From Desulfocarbo indianensis (GTDB lineage: Bacteria; Desulfobacterota; Desulfarculia; Desulfarculales; Desulfarculaceae), in assembly GCA_001184205.1 (NCBI GenBank), contig LBMP01000002.1, positions 452,726 to 516,725 of the forward strand: a DNA stretch of 64,000 bases, written 5' to 3'. The translations under genes and the position numbers were made by a program. The notes under the pieces were generated by a model. The model made no database searches. It saw nothing but the letters and a program-made list of their open reading frames with translations, and was not told the DNA's origin. Below, one piece after another: positions 44,509 to 53,124 of this stretch; the first letter of the stretch is position 1; the number at the start of each line of letters is the position of its first letter.

Positions 44509-44675
44509 ATAAAGTGGCCCCAGGCGGGCCGCCCCAGCGGACGTATAATTTTTATGCGGAGAAGCCCAACGGCGCACAGTCTTTATCCACCGGCCGGCTT
44601 GAGCCCGGTTTGAAGGCCCCGCCCGTCATGGTGTATGGTCGAAGGCGCGGAAATGCATACCGGGAGCCAAAGATC

Positions 44676-45326
44676 ATGCTGGTTAGTCAAGCTATCGAGG
44701 GGAGAAGCAGTTGCCGGGATTTTCAGGCCAAGAAGCCGGCCAGGGAAACCATGGTCCGGCTGATGGAACTGACCATTCGCGCGCCCAGCGCCATCAATTT
44801 GCAGCCCTGGCAATTCACCGTGGTCAGGGACGAGGAGGTGGCCCGCCTCTCCCGCCAATTGCAAAAGGCCAAGACCGAAACCGGCCAGGGCTGCGCTCCT
44901 GACAATCTCCAGCCCCTGGCGGAGAAATATGTGGAGCGCAAGCGTCAGCTCAGCCGGGGCATGGGCCCGCTCCTGGAGGAGGCCGGGGTGGAGGCCGCCG
45001 GATTCATCGATCAGGGATCGCTGAATTTTTACGGAGCGCCCGCCGTGGTGGTGGCCTGCCTGGACCGGACCTTCAAGCCGGTGCGCGCCTTTGACGTGGG
45101 TTTGGCCGTGGGGTGGCTTTTGCTGGCGGCCCGGGAACTGGGCCTGGATACCTGCCCCATCGGCCTGATCGCGGCCTATCAGGAGCCGATGAAGGATTTC
45201 CTGAATATAGCGGATAACTATGAGGTGCTGGTGGCGGTGGCCCTGGGCTACGGCAATCCGGATTCGCCCCTCAACCGCTTGCGCTCGCCCAGGGCCGGCC
45301 TGGAGGAAGTGGTGCGCTGGTATTAG
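44676..45326 (+). CDS. Nitroreductase-family FMN enzyme
   Basis: A 216-residue nitroreductase fold: IEGRSSCRDF near the start and APSAINLQPWQFTVV bind FMN; LGLDTCPIG and VALGYGNPD near the end are typical. It uses NAD(P)H to reduce nitro groups, flavins or quinones; some relatives are dehalogenases or ring reductases. ATG 44676 follows GGGAG by 9 nt; the frame is open upstream to 44514 without better signals. Confidence 0.88.
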   Translation: MLVSQAIEGRSSCRDFQAKKPARETMVRLMELTIRAPSAINLQPWQFTVVRDEEVARLSRQLQKAKTETGQGCAPDNLQPLAEKYVERKRQLSRGMGPLLEEAGVEAAGFIDQGSLNFYGAPAVVVACLDRTFKPVRAFDVGLAVGWLLLAARELGLDTCPIGLIAAYQEPMKDFLNIADNYEVLVAVALGYGNPDSPLNRLRSPRAGLEEVVRWY

Positions 45327-45660
45327 GCCAGGGCCCAGCCTCGGGTTCGCTCCCCGGCGCGGGCCAGGAGGGGGTGCCAGGCCCGCAAACGGTCGTAGCA
45401 GGCTGTCAGGCGGCCCAGCCGAGCGCCCTGGCGCGGGGCCTGCCGCAGAGCTGGGGCAGGGAGGCGTCTTGGCGGCTCATGGCGGCTCCTTCGGCTGGGG
45501 GGCTCGCCCGATTATGGCCATCCTTGCCTGCATAAGCAAACGGAGTTAGTTGTGCTTGGCTGCTTGGGGTATAAGTGTTAAATTTTTCCTAATGGCGATA
45601 CGCTCTAACATCGCGCCAGCAAAGAACAAAATTGTATCAACCCATCAGGAGGCACGCGAG
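45327..45660. other. Intergenic region, possible broken small gene
   Basis: A 334-nt gap. The first half (45323-45480, minus strand) has an ATG with AAGGAG 5 nt upstream and a short reading frame that continues in another frame to a stop overlapping the nitroreductase stop; this may be a frameshifted small gene or chance in GC-rich DNA. The second half (about 45540-45645) is AT-rich and probably holds the promoter of the LpoA-like gene. Confidence 0.35.
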
Positions 45661-47646
45661 ATGCCAGCTCTGCGCGGAGACTCTAGTTACTTGAGCCAGG
45701 CGAGATCCCGGCTTTATTGGCCGATCCTTTTGCTCGCCCTGCTGCTGAGCCACGCTTGCGCCGGGGCGCCGCCTGAAGAAGCCAAGGCCCCGGCAACGGT
45801 CGGCCCGGCGCCGCGCTTGAGCGCGGACGTGCAGGCCGCCCTGGACGCGGGCGACGCGGAATTGCGCAGGGGCCGCCAGGCCAAGGCCGAGGTTTTATAC
45901 CAACGGGCCCTGCAAAACTCCGAAGGCTCGCAAGGCCAGTCGCGGGCCATGGTGGGGCTGGCCAGGGTTGAACTGGCCAAGGGGCAAGCGCGGAAGGCCC
46001 TGGAATGGCTGGAGCGCCTGGCCGAACCGGAGGAGAATCAGGCCGCCCAGGCGGAGGCCGCCTGGCTGCAAGCCTTCATTCTGTATCAGAAGGGCGATCA
46101 GGACGGCGGCCGCCAAGCCTTGCGCCACCTGGTCTCCCTGTCCATTATGGGCATACCCCCGGAGGAGCGGGAGCAGGCCGCCTCCTATCTCGAGACCGAG
46201 CTGATAAGGGGGCGGGGCGATTTCGCCTTTTTGCGAAGCCTGCTTTACAGCGCCCGCCGCCAGGGAAGCCTGGCCGCCCGCGACCTGCCTCCCCTCATCG
46301 CCAGGCAGGCCGCTTCCCTGCCGCCCGGCCAGGCGGCAGGCTTGGTGAGAATCGAGCCGGACCGGGAGTTGCGGGCGGCGCTCACCGCCGGCTTGGCCTG
46401 GGGATACATCAAAGAGGGACAGGCCGGCGAAGCCAAGCAGGCCATCGATTACCTGGCCGCCTCGCCCCAGGGCGGCCAATGGCGTTATTGGCTGTCCGCC
46501 TTGCGCCAGGATTTGAGCCAGGCCGGACGCATGGACGCCAGAACCATCGGCGTGATCCTGCCCCTCACGGGCTTGCACGGGGAAAAGGGCCGCCGGGTGC
46601 TCCTGGCCATCAAGCTGGCCTTGGGGGTTTTTCAGGAGCCGGCAAAGGCCCCGGCCCTGTACGTGATGGATAGCCGCTCCAATCCCCTGACCGCCGACCA
46701 GGCCGTGAAGGATCTGGCCGAGCGCCACCGGGCGGCGGTCATAATCGGGCCCCTGGAGCACATGACCGCCCTGGCGGCCGCCCGCCGGGCCCAGGCCCTG
46801 GAGGTGCCCTTGATCTGCCTGGCGCCCGAGGCCGACTTGAGCCGGGTGGGGGCGTTCATCTTCCGCAACCATCCCACCGTGGAAGACCAGGTGGCCGCCA
46901 TCATGCCCAAGGTGCAAGGGGAAGGGACCAGCCGGGTGGCCCTGTTGGCTCCGGACGACCAGGAGGGACACGCCTTTCACGAAACGCTGAGCGCCTGGTT
47001 CGCTGCGCAGCAGTCGGACCCCGCCCGCTCCCATACCATCTCCTACGGCATGAACCCCTTGACCATGGACCCGCCGCTGTTCTACCGGCCCGGCGGCGCG
47101 GCCCAGGCCAAGCTCGAGCGCCTTGTGGGAGGGGCCTCCACCAAGGCCGTGATCAATTTCGACCGTCTGTGGCTGCCGGCCCCCGTGGAAGACGTGCAGC
47201 ATCTGGCGCCGCGGCTCCATAACCGCGGGGTGCGGGGCAAGCTGCTGCTGGGCAGCATGGCCTGGCACGATCCCAAGCTGTTGGCCTCCAGCGGCAAGTT
47301 GCTGCAAGACGCCATGTTTCCCGATGTGTTCGATCCGGAGTCCAGCCGCGGGGCGGTGAGGGCCTTTTGCCAATCGTTCGAAAAGGAAACCGGCCAGGCT
47401 CCGGGTCTGCTGGAGGCCCTGGGCCACGACGCGGCCCTCTTGGCCCGAAAGGCGCTGGATTCCATAGCGCCCACGGAGGGGCGGCCCGCGGTTAGGCGGG
47501 CCCTGGCCTCCCTGAAGGGCGTGGAAGGGGCTTGCGGCCCTCTCGCCATGGGCCGCGACGGGCGGGTGCGCGCGCCCATGAAATTGTTTCTGATTCGGGA
47601 GAGCGCTTTCGTGAGCCTGGGGCCCGCGGCCTCGCCGGAAAGATAA
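45661..47646 (+). CDS. LpoA-like lipoprotein: TPR region plus periplasmic-binding fold
   Basis: A 661-residue lipoprotein. The signal peptide WPILLLALLLSHAC ends in a lipobox-like Cys. A TPR-like helical region (about 45-280) precedes a type I periplasmic-binding-protein domain (about 290-640; TIGVILPLTGLHGEKGRR). This arrangement matches penicillin-binding-protein activators of the LpoA type, which stimulate peptidoglycan synthases, though the second domain also resembles amino-acid receptors. ATG 45661 has AGGAGG 8 nt upstream; the open frame begins earlier. Confidence 0.8.
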   Translation: MPALRGDSSYLSQARSRLYWPILLLALLLSHACAGAPPEEAKAPATVGPAPRLSADVQAALDAGDAELRRGRQAKAEVLYQRALQNSEGSQGQSRAMVGLARVELAKGQARKALEWLERLAEPEENQAAQAEAAWLQAFILYQKGDQDGGRQALRHLVSLSIMGIPPEEREQAASYLETELIRGRGDFAFLRSLLYSARRQGSLAARDLPPLIARQAASLPPGQAAGLVRIEPDRELRAALTAGLAWGYIKEGQAGEAKQAIDYLAASPQGGQWRYWLSALRQDLSQAGRMDARTIGVILPLTGLHGEKGRRVLLAIKLALGVFQEPAKAPALYVMDSRSNPLTADQAVKDLAERHRAAVIIGPLEHMTALAAARRAQALEVPLICLAPEADLSRVGAFIFRNHPTVEDQVAAIMPKVQGEGTSRVALLAPDDQEGHAFHETLSAWFAAQQSDPARSHTISYGMNPLTMDPPLFYRPGGAAQAKLERLVGGASTKAVINFDRLWLPAPVEDVQHLAPRLHNRGVRGKLLLGSMAWHDPKLLASSGKLLQDAMFPDVFDPESSRGAVRAFCQSFEKETGQAPGLLEALGHDAALLARKALDSIAPTEGRPAVRRALASLKGVEGACGPLAMGRDGRVRAPMKLFLIRESAFVSLGPAASPER

Positions 47647-47684
47647 TTGGCCTGATCGGCTGTGTTGCAAAAACGAGATATTGG

Positions 47685-47712
47685 TTGACAAGCGGGGTGC
47701 CGCGGATACATA
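47685..47712 (+). promoter_or_regulatory. Possible promoter of the RRM protein gene
   Basis: A perfect TTGACA (47685-47690) with TACATA (47707-47712) 16 nt on. The -10 is weak. It would leave a leader of about 150 nt before the RNA-binding protein gene, reminiscent of autoregulated cold-shock genes. Confidence 0.35.
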
Positions 47713-47868
47713 AAAAATCAAAGCGCCAATAAGCCGGGAAGCATGCGGCTAATCCTTCCGCCGAAGAACCTGCCGATTATTGCCTCGTCCATATGGCTCA
47801 TTGGGTTTTGATGGTTCCGGTCGCGGCCGGAAAACCTTTTCCATGTTCGCGGGAGTTGGCTAATAGTT

Positions 47869-48138
47869 ATGGTTAAGAGCATCTATGTGGGGAACCTGCC
47901 TTTCACCGCCACGGAGAGCGAAATCCGAGGCCTGTTCGAGCAATACGGCACGGTTCTTTCGGCCAAAGTGATCACCGACCGGGAGACCGGCCGGTCGCGG
48001 GGCTTTGGTTTCGTGGAGATGGAAGACGGCGAGGCCCTGGAGGCCATCGAGGCCACCAACGGCAAAGATATGGGGGGCCGCCCCCTCAAGGTCAACGAGG
48101 CTCGCCCCCGCGCTCCGCGCCAGCCCAAACGCTGGTAA
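47869..48138 (+). CDS. RNA-binding protein, single RRM
   Basis: An 89-residue protein consisting of one RRM: RNP2 IYVGNL at residues 5-10 and RNP1 RGFGFVEM at about 44-51, with the aromatic residues that stack on RNA. The tail is basic (RPRAPRQPKRW). Such proteins in bacteria bind short single-stranded RNA and are often cold- or stress-induced. Confidence 0.93.
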   Translation: MVKSIYVGNLPFTATESEIRGLFEQYGTVLSAKVITDRETGRSRGFGFVEMEDGEALEAIEATNGKDMGGRPLKVNEARPRAPRQPKRW

Positions 48139-48217
48139 TATTAGGGCTGGTAGTATTAGGATAGCGCGCGGGGGGCGCTGTTGACCCCGCGCGGATCGGG
48201 TTCCGTCCCGCCTTTGG

Positions 48218-48247
48218 TTGGCGGGAACGGGCGACGAATCATATAAC
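48218..48247 (+). promoter_or_regulatory. Possible promoter of rpsU
   Basis: TTGGCG (48218-48223) and TATAAC (48242-48247) with an 18-nt spacer, giving a leader of about 95 nt before rpsU. Confidence 0.4.
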
Positions 48248-48347
48248 GCGGCCCTTCCAGGGCAAAGCGGCGGGATATGCCCGGGCCGTTGCCGCGGCGC
48301 GGGGAGGCGGTCGCTTTATTGGCAATTAAAGATAGCTGGAGGCGAAG

Positions 48348-48560
48348 TTGGAAGTAAGAGTAATTGATAACAACGTGGAGAAAGCCATCAGGATATTGAA
48401 GCGTCAGCTCATCAAGGAAGGGGTCTTCAGGCAGCTCAAGGAAAGGCGTTGGGCGGAAAAGCCGTCGGATAAGCGCCGCCGCAAGGAGCGCCAAGCCGCC
48501 AGGCGTCTTCGCCGCCAGATTTCAAGAGCCAGAGCCCGCCGCGAACCGCGCCGCCGCTAG
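48348..48560 (+). CDS. rpsU: 30S ribosomal protein S21
   Basis: A 70-residue, very basic protein of the small ribosomal subunit. It begins EVRVIDNNVEKAIRILKRQL and continues RQLKERRWAEKPSDKRRRK, matching S21. The start is TTG at 48348 with GGAGG 5 nt upstream and no in-frame ATG nearby, so an unusual start may limit expression. It stands alone rather than next to dnaG or rpoD. Confidence 0.93.
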   Translation: MEVRVIDNNVEKAIRILKRQLIKEGVFRQLKERRWAEKPSDKRRRKERQAARRLRRQISRARARREPRRR

Positions 48561-48689
48561 GTTTCTTTTTCCCGCCCCCGGCGGGTCAGCCAGGAATTTC
48601 GGCAAGCCCTTCCCACCGCCGCAAAGCGCGGCGGCTGGGCGGTGGCCCAAGTACGGTCTGCAAGGGAAGCCCCACCGCAGGGTTCGTCA

Positions 48690-49091
48690 TTAAGCGCTGC
48701 CGGATGGCGCGTCAGCGCCATAGGCTCCCAGGCGGAGCGTCGCCTCTGGGTCGTTTTCCAGCGCCCATTGCAACAGCCGCGTGATCCAATCCGCCAGATC
48801 GAGGCCTGTCTGATTGGCCGCCAAGGCCAGGCGCTGATGCAGCTCCACGGGCAGGGAAAGGCAGAGGCGGCCGTCCAAGGGCGGGGCCGGCGGCCGCAGC
48901 TCACGGGCGCAGGAATCCAGATAGTCGTCCAGCGAGTCGTGAAAGGATTTTCTGACCTCCTCCACGGACTGGCCGGCAAAGGTTATTTCATCCGCGATGT
49001 TAAGCACTCTGCCCTGAAAACCCTTGCCCGCCTGGTCGCATTGCAGAACGCCCACGTAATTTTTGTAAGTCAGCAGCGCCACCATTTCCAA
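48690..49091 (-). CDS. HicB-family antitoxin-like protein, apparently orphan
   Basis: A 133-residue protein with a HicB-like N-terminal domain (about 5-65; YVGVLQCDQAGKGFQGRVL, then SVEEVRKSFHDSLDDYLD) and a C-terminal ribbon-helix-helix-like segment (about 75-115; LPVELHQRLALAANQTGLDLADWI). HicB neutralises the HicA mRNA interferase and represses its operon. No HicA is encoded on either side, so it may be a lone regulator. Confidence 0.85.
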   Translation of the reverse strand: MEMVALLTYKNYVGVLQCDQAGKGFQGRVLNIADEITFAGQSVEEVRKSFHDSLDDYLDSCARELRPPAPPLDGRLCLSLPVELHQRLALAANQTGLDLADWITRLLQWALENDPEATLRLGAYGADAPSGSA

Positions 49092-49413
49092 CCCCCCTGG
49101 TCATCATCGCTGTTTCGCTGATTTCGGGTTGCTCGGCTGGCCGCGGCCCGCCAGGTTCGGCCAAACATCCCACAGCCGGGTTATAGCCATGTGCGCTTCT
49201 TGTGGCTTTTCGCAGACGCTTGCCCAGGCCTTTTGCGGCCCTTGAGCCGCCCCGGCCAGGTGAGGCCGGCGGCGCGAGACAGGCGTCGCGGCAATTATGC
49301 CCCATGAGCCGCCGTTGGTGAATCGGCGGAATGGCTTAATCGACTTAGGTGTTTTGGGTGGTCTCGGCTAAGGCAAATGCTTACAAGGGCGCGGGGGCAA
49401 GGCAACCCCAAGG
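49092..49413. other. Intergenic region upstream of hicB-like gene
   Basis: A 322-nt gap between the hicB-like start and the end of the response regulator. Reading frames here lack family resemblance, and no HicA-like protein (short, with a GSH motif) can be found. I see no strong promoter or terminator. Confidence 0.45.
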
Positions 49414-50061
49414 TCAAAGAGAGGTGATGCCGTCCCTTATGGCCATGCGGGTAAGCTGCGCCAGGTTTTTGGCCTTGGTTTTTTCCATGATGTTGCGGCG
49501 GTGGGTATATACCGTCTTTACGCTGATATGCAGCATGGAGGAGATTTCCTTGGAGGTCTTGGCCTCGGCGATCAGTTGCAGGATTTCGCGCTCCCGGCTG
49601 GTGAGCTGGGCCAGGGACGGCTGGGAGGAGCCGCTGGAGGGGCGGTTGAATTCCTCCACCACCTGGTCGGCCACGTTGGGGGCGAGAAACGACTTGCCGG
49701 CGGAGACCTCGCGGATGGCGGTGGCCAGTTCACGGAAGGCGCAATCCTTGAGCAGATAGGCCGAGGCCCCGGCGCGCAGCATGCCCACCACGAATTGCCG
49801 GTCGGAGTGCATGGATAAAGCCACTATTTTAATTTTGGGCAATTCGGCTTTGATGCGGCGGGTGGCCTCCATGCCGTTCAGCTTGGGCATGGCCACGTCC
49901 ATCACCACCATGTCGGGCTTGAGGCGCTGGGCCAATTCCAGGGCTTGCTGCCCGTCTTCCGCCTCGGCGATCACTTCCACGTCGGGCAGGCTGTCCAGCA
50001 TGGCGCGCAGGCCCTCGCGCATCATCTTGTGGTCGTCGGCAAGCAATACTTTAACCGCCAT
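49414..50061 (-). CDS. NarL/FixJ-family response regulator
   Basis: A 215-residue regulator with a receiver (Asp9-Asp10, phosphoacceptor Asp55 in MVVMDVAMPKLNG, LSMHS switch, LKDC Lys) and a LuxR HTH (LTSREREILQLIAEAKTSKEISSMLHISVKTVYTHR). It lies 16 nt downstream of its probable kinase on the same strand. Confidence 0.93.
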   Translation of the reverse strand: MAVKVLLADDHKMMREGLRAMLDSLPDVEVIAEAEDGQQALELAQRLKPDMVVMDVAMPKLNGMEATRRIKAELPKIKIVALSMHSDRQFVVGMLRAGASAYLLKDCAFRELATAIREVSAGKSFLAPNVADQVVEEFNRPSSGSSQPSLAQLTSREREILQLIAEAKTSKEISSMLHISVKTVYTHRRNIMEKTKAKNLAQLTRMAIRDGITSL

Positions 50062-50077
50062 GACTTCGCCCCTGTCG

Positions 50078-52525
50078 TTATGACGCCGCGCGGCCCAGGT
50101 CCAGGGACAAGCTGGCCCTGGTGCCGGTCTGGTCGCGGGATTCGATTTCCAGGCGACCGCCCAAGGAGGTGAGCCGCTCCCGGATGCTGAACAGGCCGAA
50201 GGAATCCATCTTCACCTGGCCCGGCTCGAACCCCTTGCCGTCGTCCTCCACTATCAACCATAGCTTATTATGGTCGCCCCGCAAAGACACCGTGGCCCGT
50301 TTGGCGCCGGCGTGCTTGACCACGTTGTTCAAAAGCTCGGCCGCGGCCCTGAAGAGAATTATCTCCGTGTCGCCGGAGAGAGACCGGGAGGGCTGGCTGA
50401 CCTCGGCGGTCACCGCCAGCCCGCTGATCTTGCCGACCCGCTCGGCCAGCCATTCCAGCGCGGCGGCGAGCCCCATCTCCTGCAGCACGGGCGGGCTCAG
50501 ATCGGAGATGAGCGAGCGGGTGGTCACGATGGCCTGGTCCACGATTTCTAAAATTCCCCTTATGGCGTCTTTCTGGCCCGGCGCGGTTTCCTTCAGCATG
50601 TCCAGGCGGAGCTTGCAGGCGGCCAGCAGATGGCCCACCCCGTCGTGCATGTCGCTGGCGATGCGGCGTCTTTCGCGCTCCTCCACCATGGTCAGTTCCG
50701 AGGCCAGGGCCCGCAGCTTTTCATGGTGGGCCAGCAACTCCTCTTCGGTGCGTTTGCGGTGGCTTATGTCGGCCACCATGGCCAGGGCGCCGCTGAACTT
50801 GCCCTCGTCGTCGTAGATGGGGGAGGTGGAAACCTGGGTCCACACCCGGCTGCCGTCCTTGCGCAGCAGCCGCCAATCCGAGGATTCCTGCACCCCCTCG
50901 TGGGTGCGCCGCCATTTGCTTAAGGAGGTCTTGCGGTCGGCCAGGGGGATGAAATCGGTGGCGTGCATGCCCAGCATCTCCTCGGGGGCGTAGCCCAGCA
51001 TGCTGGCCATTTGGGGGTTGGCGAACTCGGTCATCAACTGCTGGTCCACGATCCAGATGCCTTCGTTGGCGGTATCGACTATCTTGCGGTAGCGGTCCTG
51101 GCTTTCCCGCAAGGCGTCGGCCGTGGCCCGGATGATGGTGTGCTGGGCCCGGCGGCGCTCGACGCCCAGGCCGGCGTTGATGCCCACCACCTCCAGGGTT
51201 TCCACCAGGTGGTTGGTGACCTTGCGGGGCCGGTGGTCGGCCAGGGTTATTACGCCCAGGATGGCGTCTTTTACCCGCACGGGCACCGCCACCAGGGTTT
51301 CCACGGACAGCCCGCCCAAGGGCAGGCTGGCCGGGCGCAGCCGGTTCTCCAGCCTGCCTTGGATATAGGTGCGGCCGGAGCGTATCACCCAGCCGGCCAC
51401 GCTGTCCGGCAGGGCGTGGCGCTGGATGGGTGCCTCGCCCTTGGGCAGGCCGCTGGCCCCCACCAGCACGGCCTCCTGGCGTTCCTTGTCGAACAGCTCC
51501 AGAATGGCGTAGGGGAAATTGAGCCGCTGGGCCAGCACCCGGGGCAGTTCCCGGTAAAAGTCGGCCAGGTCGTCATACAGCAGAAAGAGCTGGGCCACGT
51601 AGCCGATGGTGGACCTTTCGCGTTCGGCTTGCACGAGGCCGGTTTTCTCCACGAACATGAGCAGGGCGCCCATGGGCTCGCCGCGGCCGTCCAGATAGGG
51701 GATGACCCGCATGGCGTAGACTTCGCCGCCGGCTTGGATGTCCTCCTCCACGGTCAGGTGGCTGCCGATGGCGCGCCGCAGGTTTTGGCGCAGGCCGGGC
51801 AAGGGGATGCGGGTGTCCACCGTGGTTATATCCCGGCCCAGGTCGTTGGACAGCAGGTAGAAAATTTTTCTGGCCGCCGAATTGAAGCGCTTGATCTTCC
51901 GCTCCATGTCCACGATGACCAGCGGCAGGTCCATGGGCTTGAGCACGTTGTCCAGGTCGCTCTCCACGTCCCTCAATTCGGTGCCGCGCCGCCTGAGTTC
52001 CCGCTTGGCCTGGGCCAGCTCCGCCCTGGCCCGGCTCAGCTCTTTTTCAAGCTCGGACGCGCGGCCTTGGGCGGCGTTTTCCCGCTCCGGCGGAAGGGGC
52101 GCGGCATCGGCGGGCAGAACCTGAAAAGCCACCTGCCACCTGGCCTGGCGGGAGGACAGGCGCTGGGCGTGGAGCACCACCTTGGCGCCGCCCAGGCCTG
52201 GCAGGGGCAGGGGCGGGCTTTGCGCCCGTTTGCCCCGCCAAAAACAGCGCCGGATCAGCTTGCGCAATTCCTTGGCCAGATCGGGCCGCGCCAGGCTGGC
52301 CAGCTCGGCCGCGCCCGGATGGGACGGCGTCTCGAGAAAAGGGGTCGTGTCGCCTTGAAAGGCCAGGACCCTTTGCTTGGCGTCCAGCACGATGGCGGGG
52401 GGAGCAAAAACGGGGGAGGGGTTTGGAAAAAGAACGCGGTCGTGCAGGCCAAAGGAACCCCTGCGCGTCCTCGGCGAAAGACGCCGCCTGCTGAAAGGCA
52501 TCCTTTGCGGTGGCTTTTTGTCCAT
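50078..52525 (-). CDS. Cytoplasmic multi-sensor histidine kinase with CheB/CheR-type PAS
   Basis: An 815-residue kinase with no clear membrane segment. Order: a short PAS-like stretch (about 40-135), a coiled coil (about 150-195; ELEKELSRARAELAQAKREL), a PAS domain (about 195-310; VIVDMERKIKRFNSAARKIFYLL) very like those ending CheB-CheR fusion proteins, a GAF domain (about 320-475), a PAS-PAC (about 485-605), HisKA_3 with phospho-His (RRRIASDMHDGVGH) and HATPase_c. It pairs with the regulator downstream. Ligands are unknown. Confidence 0.85.
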   Translation of the reverse strand: MDKKPPQRMPFSRRRLSPRTRRGSFGLHDRVLFPNPSPVFAPPAIVLDAKQRVLAFQGDTTPFLETPSHPGAAELASLARPDLAKELRKLIRRCFWRGKRAQSPPLPLPGLGGAKVVLHAQRLSSRQARWQVAFQVLPADAAPLPPERENAAQGRASELEKELSRARAELAQAKRELRRRGTELRDVESDLDNVLKPMDLPLVIVDMERKIKRFNSAARKIFYLLSNDLGRDITTVDTRIPLPGLRQNLRRAIGSHLTVEEDIQAGGEVYAMRVIPYLDGRGEPMGALLMFVEKTGLVQAERERSTIGYVAQLFLLYDDLADFYRELPRVLAQRLNFPYAILELFDKERQEAVLVGASGLPKGEAPIQRHALPDSVAGWVIRSGRTYIQGRLENRLRPASLPLGGLSVETLVAVPVRVKDAILGVITLADHRPRKVTNHLVETLEVVGINAGLGVERRRAQHTIIRATADALRESQDRYRKIVDTANEGIWIVDQQLMTEFANPQMASMLGYAPEEMLGMHATDFIPLADRKTSLSKWRRTHEGVQESSDWRLLRKDGSRVWTQVSTSPIYDDEGKFSGALAMVADISHRKRTEEELLAHHEKLRALASELTMVEERERRRIASDMHDGVGHLLAACKLRLDMLKETAPGQKDAIRGILEIVDQAIVTTRSLISDLSPPVLQEMGLAAALEWLAERVGKISGLAVTAEVSQPSRSLSGDTEIILFRAAAELLNNVVKHAGAKRATVSLRGDHNKLWLIVEDDGKGFEPGQVKMDSFGLFSIRERLTSLGGRLEIESRDQTGTRASLSLDLGRAAS

Positions 52526-52650
52526 TCTCCCTGGCGCGCTCGACAGGCCGGGCGTCTCACGCCCGGCGTTTCCTGGGCATGGCTTTTCGCGGGTTTATTA
52601 TTATTCTATGGCACAGTTCCGCTCGGGCATAGCCCCCCCGCGCAAGGCCA

Positions 52651-53124
52651 TCACCTGATGGGCGTGGCCGTGGTGCTGAAGGAAATGCCCTGCTGGCCGG
52701 TGGCCCCGATCATGATGCACTGCACCAAAGGCTGCTCCACCGGCTTTTCGCTTTCCCAGCGCACGATGAGGCAGGGGGAGTTCTCCTTGCCTTGGTTCTC
52801 GGGCGCGCCCACCGGCATCTGCAAAGAGGACAAGGGACCCAAGGTGCGCGGCTTGTCCAGGAGGTTGCCCAGCTTTTGCCCGGCCCCGTTGTAATAATCC
52901 AGCGAAAGCAGGGTGAGCTTCTGCTTGCGGTCGCGGTTGCGGAAGCAAAAGGTCTTGGTAAGGGTGTAGGGCTTGTTTTTGGCCCCCAGATACACGTGGG
53001 TCACCAGGGGCAAATACAAGGTTTGCCCTTTGCTCGGGAGCTGCGGCTCCTGGGCCGGGGCCGGCGCGGCCAGCACAGCGCTCAGGATCACAAGTGTCAG
53101 CATGGCGAAGGTTTTAAGCCGCAT
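52651..53124 (-). CDS. Exported DUF3124 protein
   Basis: A 157-residue protein with a signal peptide (LTLVILSAVLAAPAPAQ). The body matches DUF3124: GQTLYLPLVTHVYLG, CFRNRDRKQKLTLLSLDYYN and CIMIGATGQQGISF. The function of the family is unknown. Its start lies inside the end of the cyclase gene (11-nt overlap), so it is made with the cyclase. Confidence 0.85.
   Translation of the reverse strand: MRLKTFAMLTLVILSAVLAAPAPAQEPQLPSKGQTLYLPLVTHVYLGAKNKPYTLTKTFCFRNRDRKQKLTLLSLDYYNGAGQKLGNLLDKPRTLGPLSSLQMPVGAPENQGKENSPCLIVRWESEKPVEQPLVQCIMIGATGQQGISFSTTATPIR

Noticed and set aside
45327-45400. tRNA-like GGTTCG segment near 45345
   Set aside because: No acceptor stem or anticodon arm can be folded around it.
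48611-48634. 7-bp hairpin downstream of rpsU as a terminator
   Set aside because: No T tract on either strand and low specificity in GC-rich DNA.
49000-49305. Candidate HicA toxin upstream of hicB
   Set aside because: The 101-codon frame lacks the HicA fold pattern and catalytic His and overlaps hicB; it is Gly/Arg-rich chance sequence.
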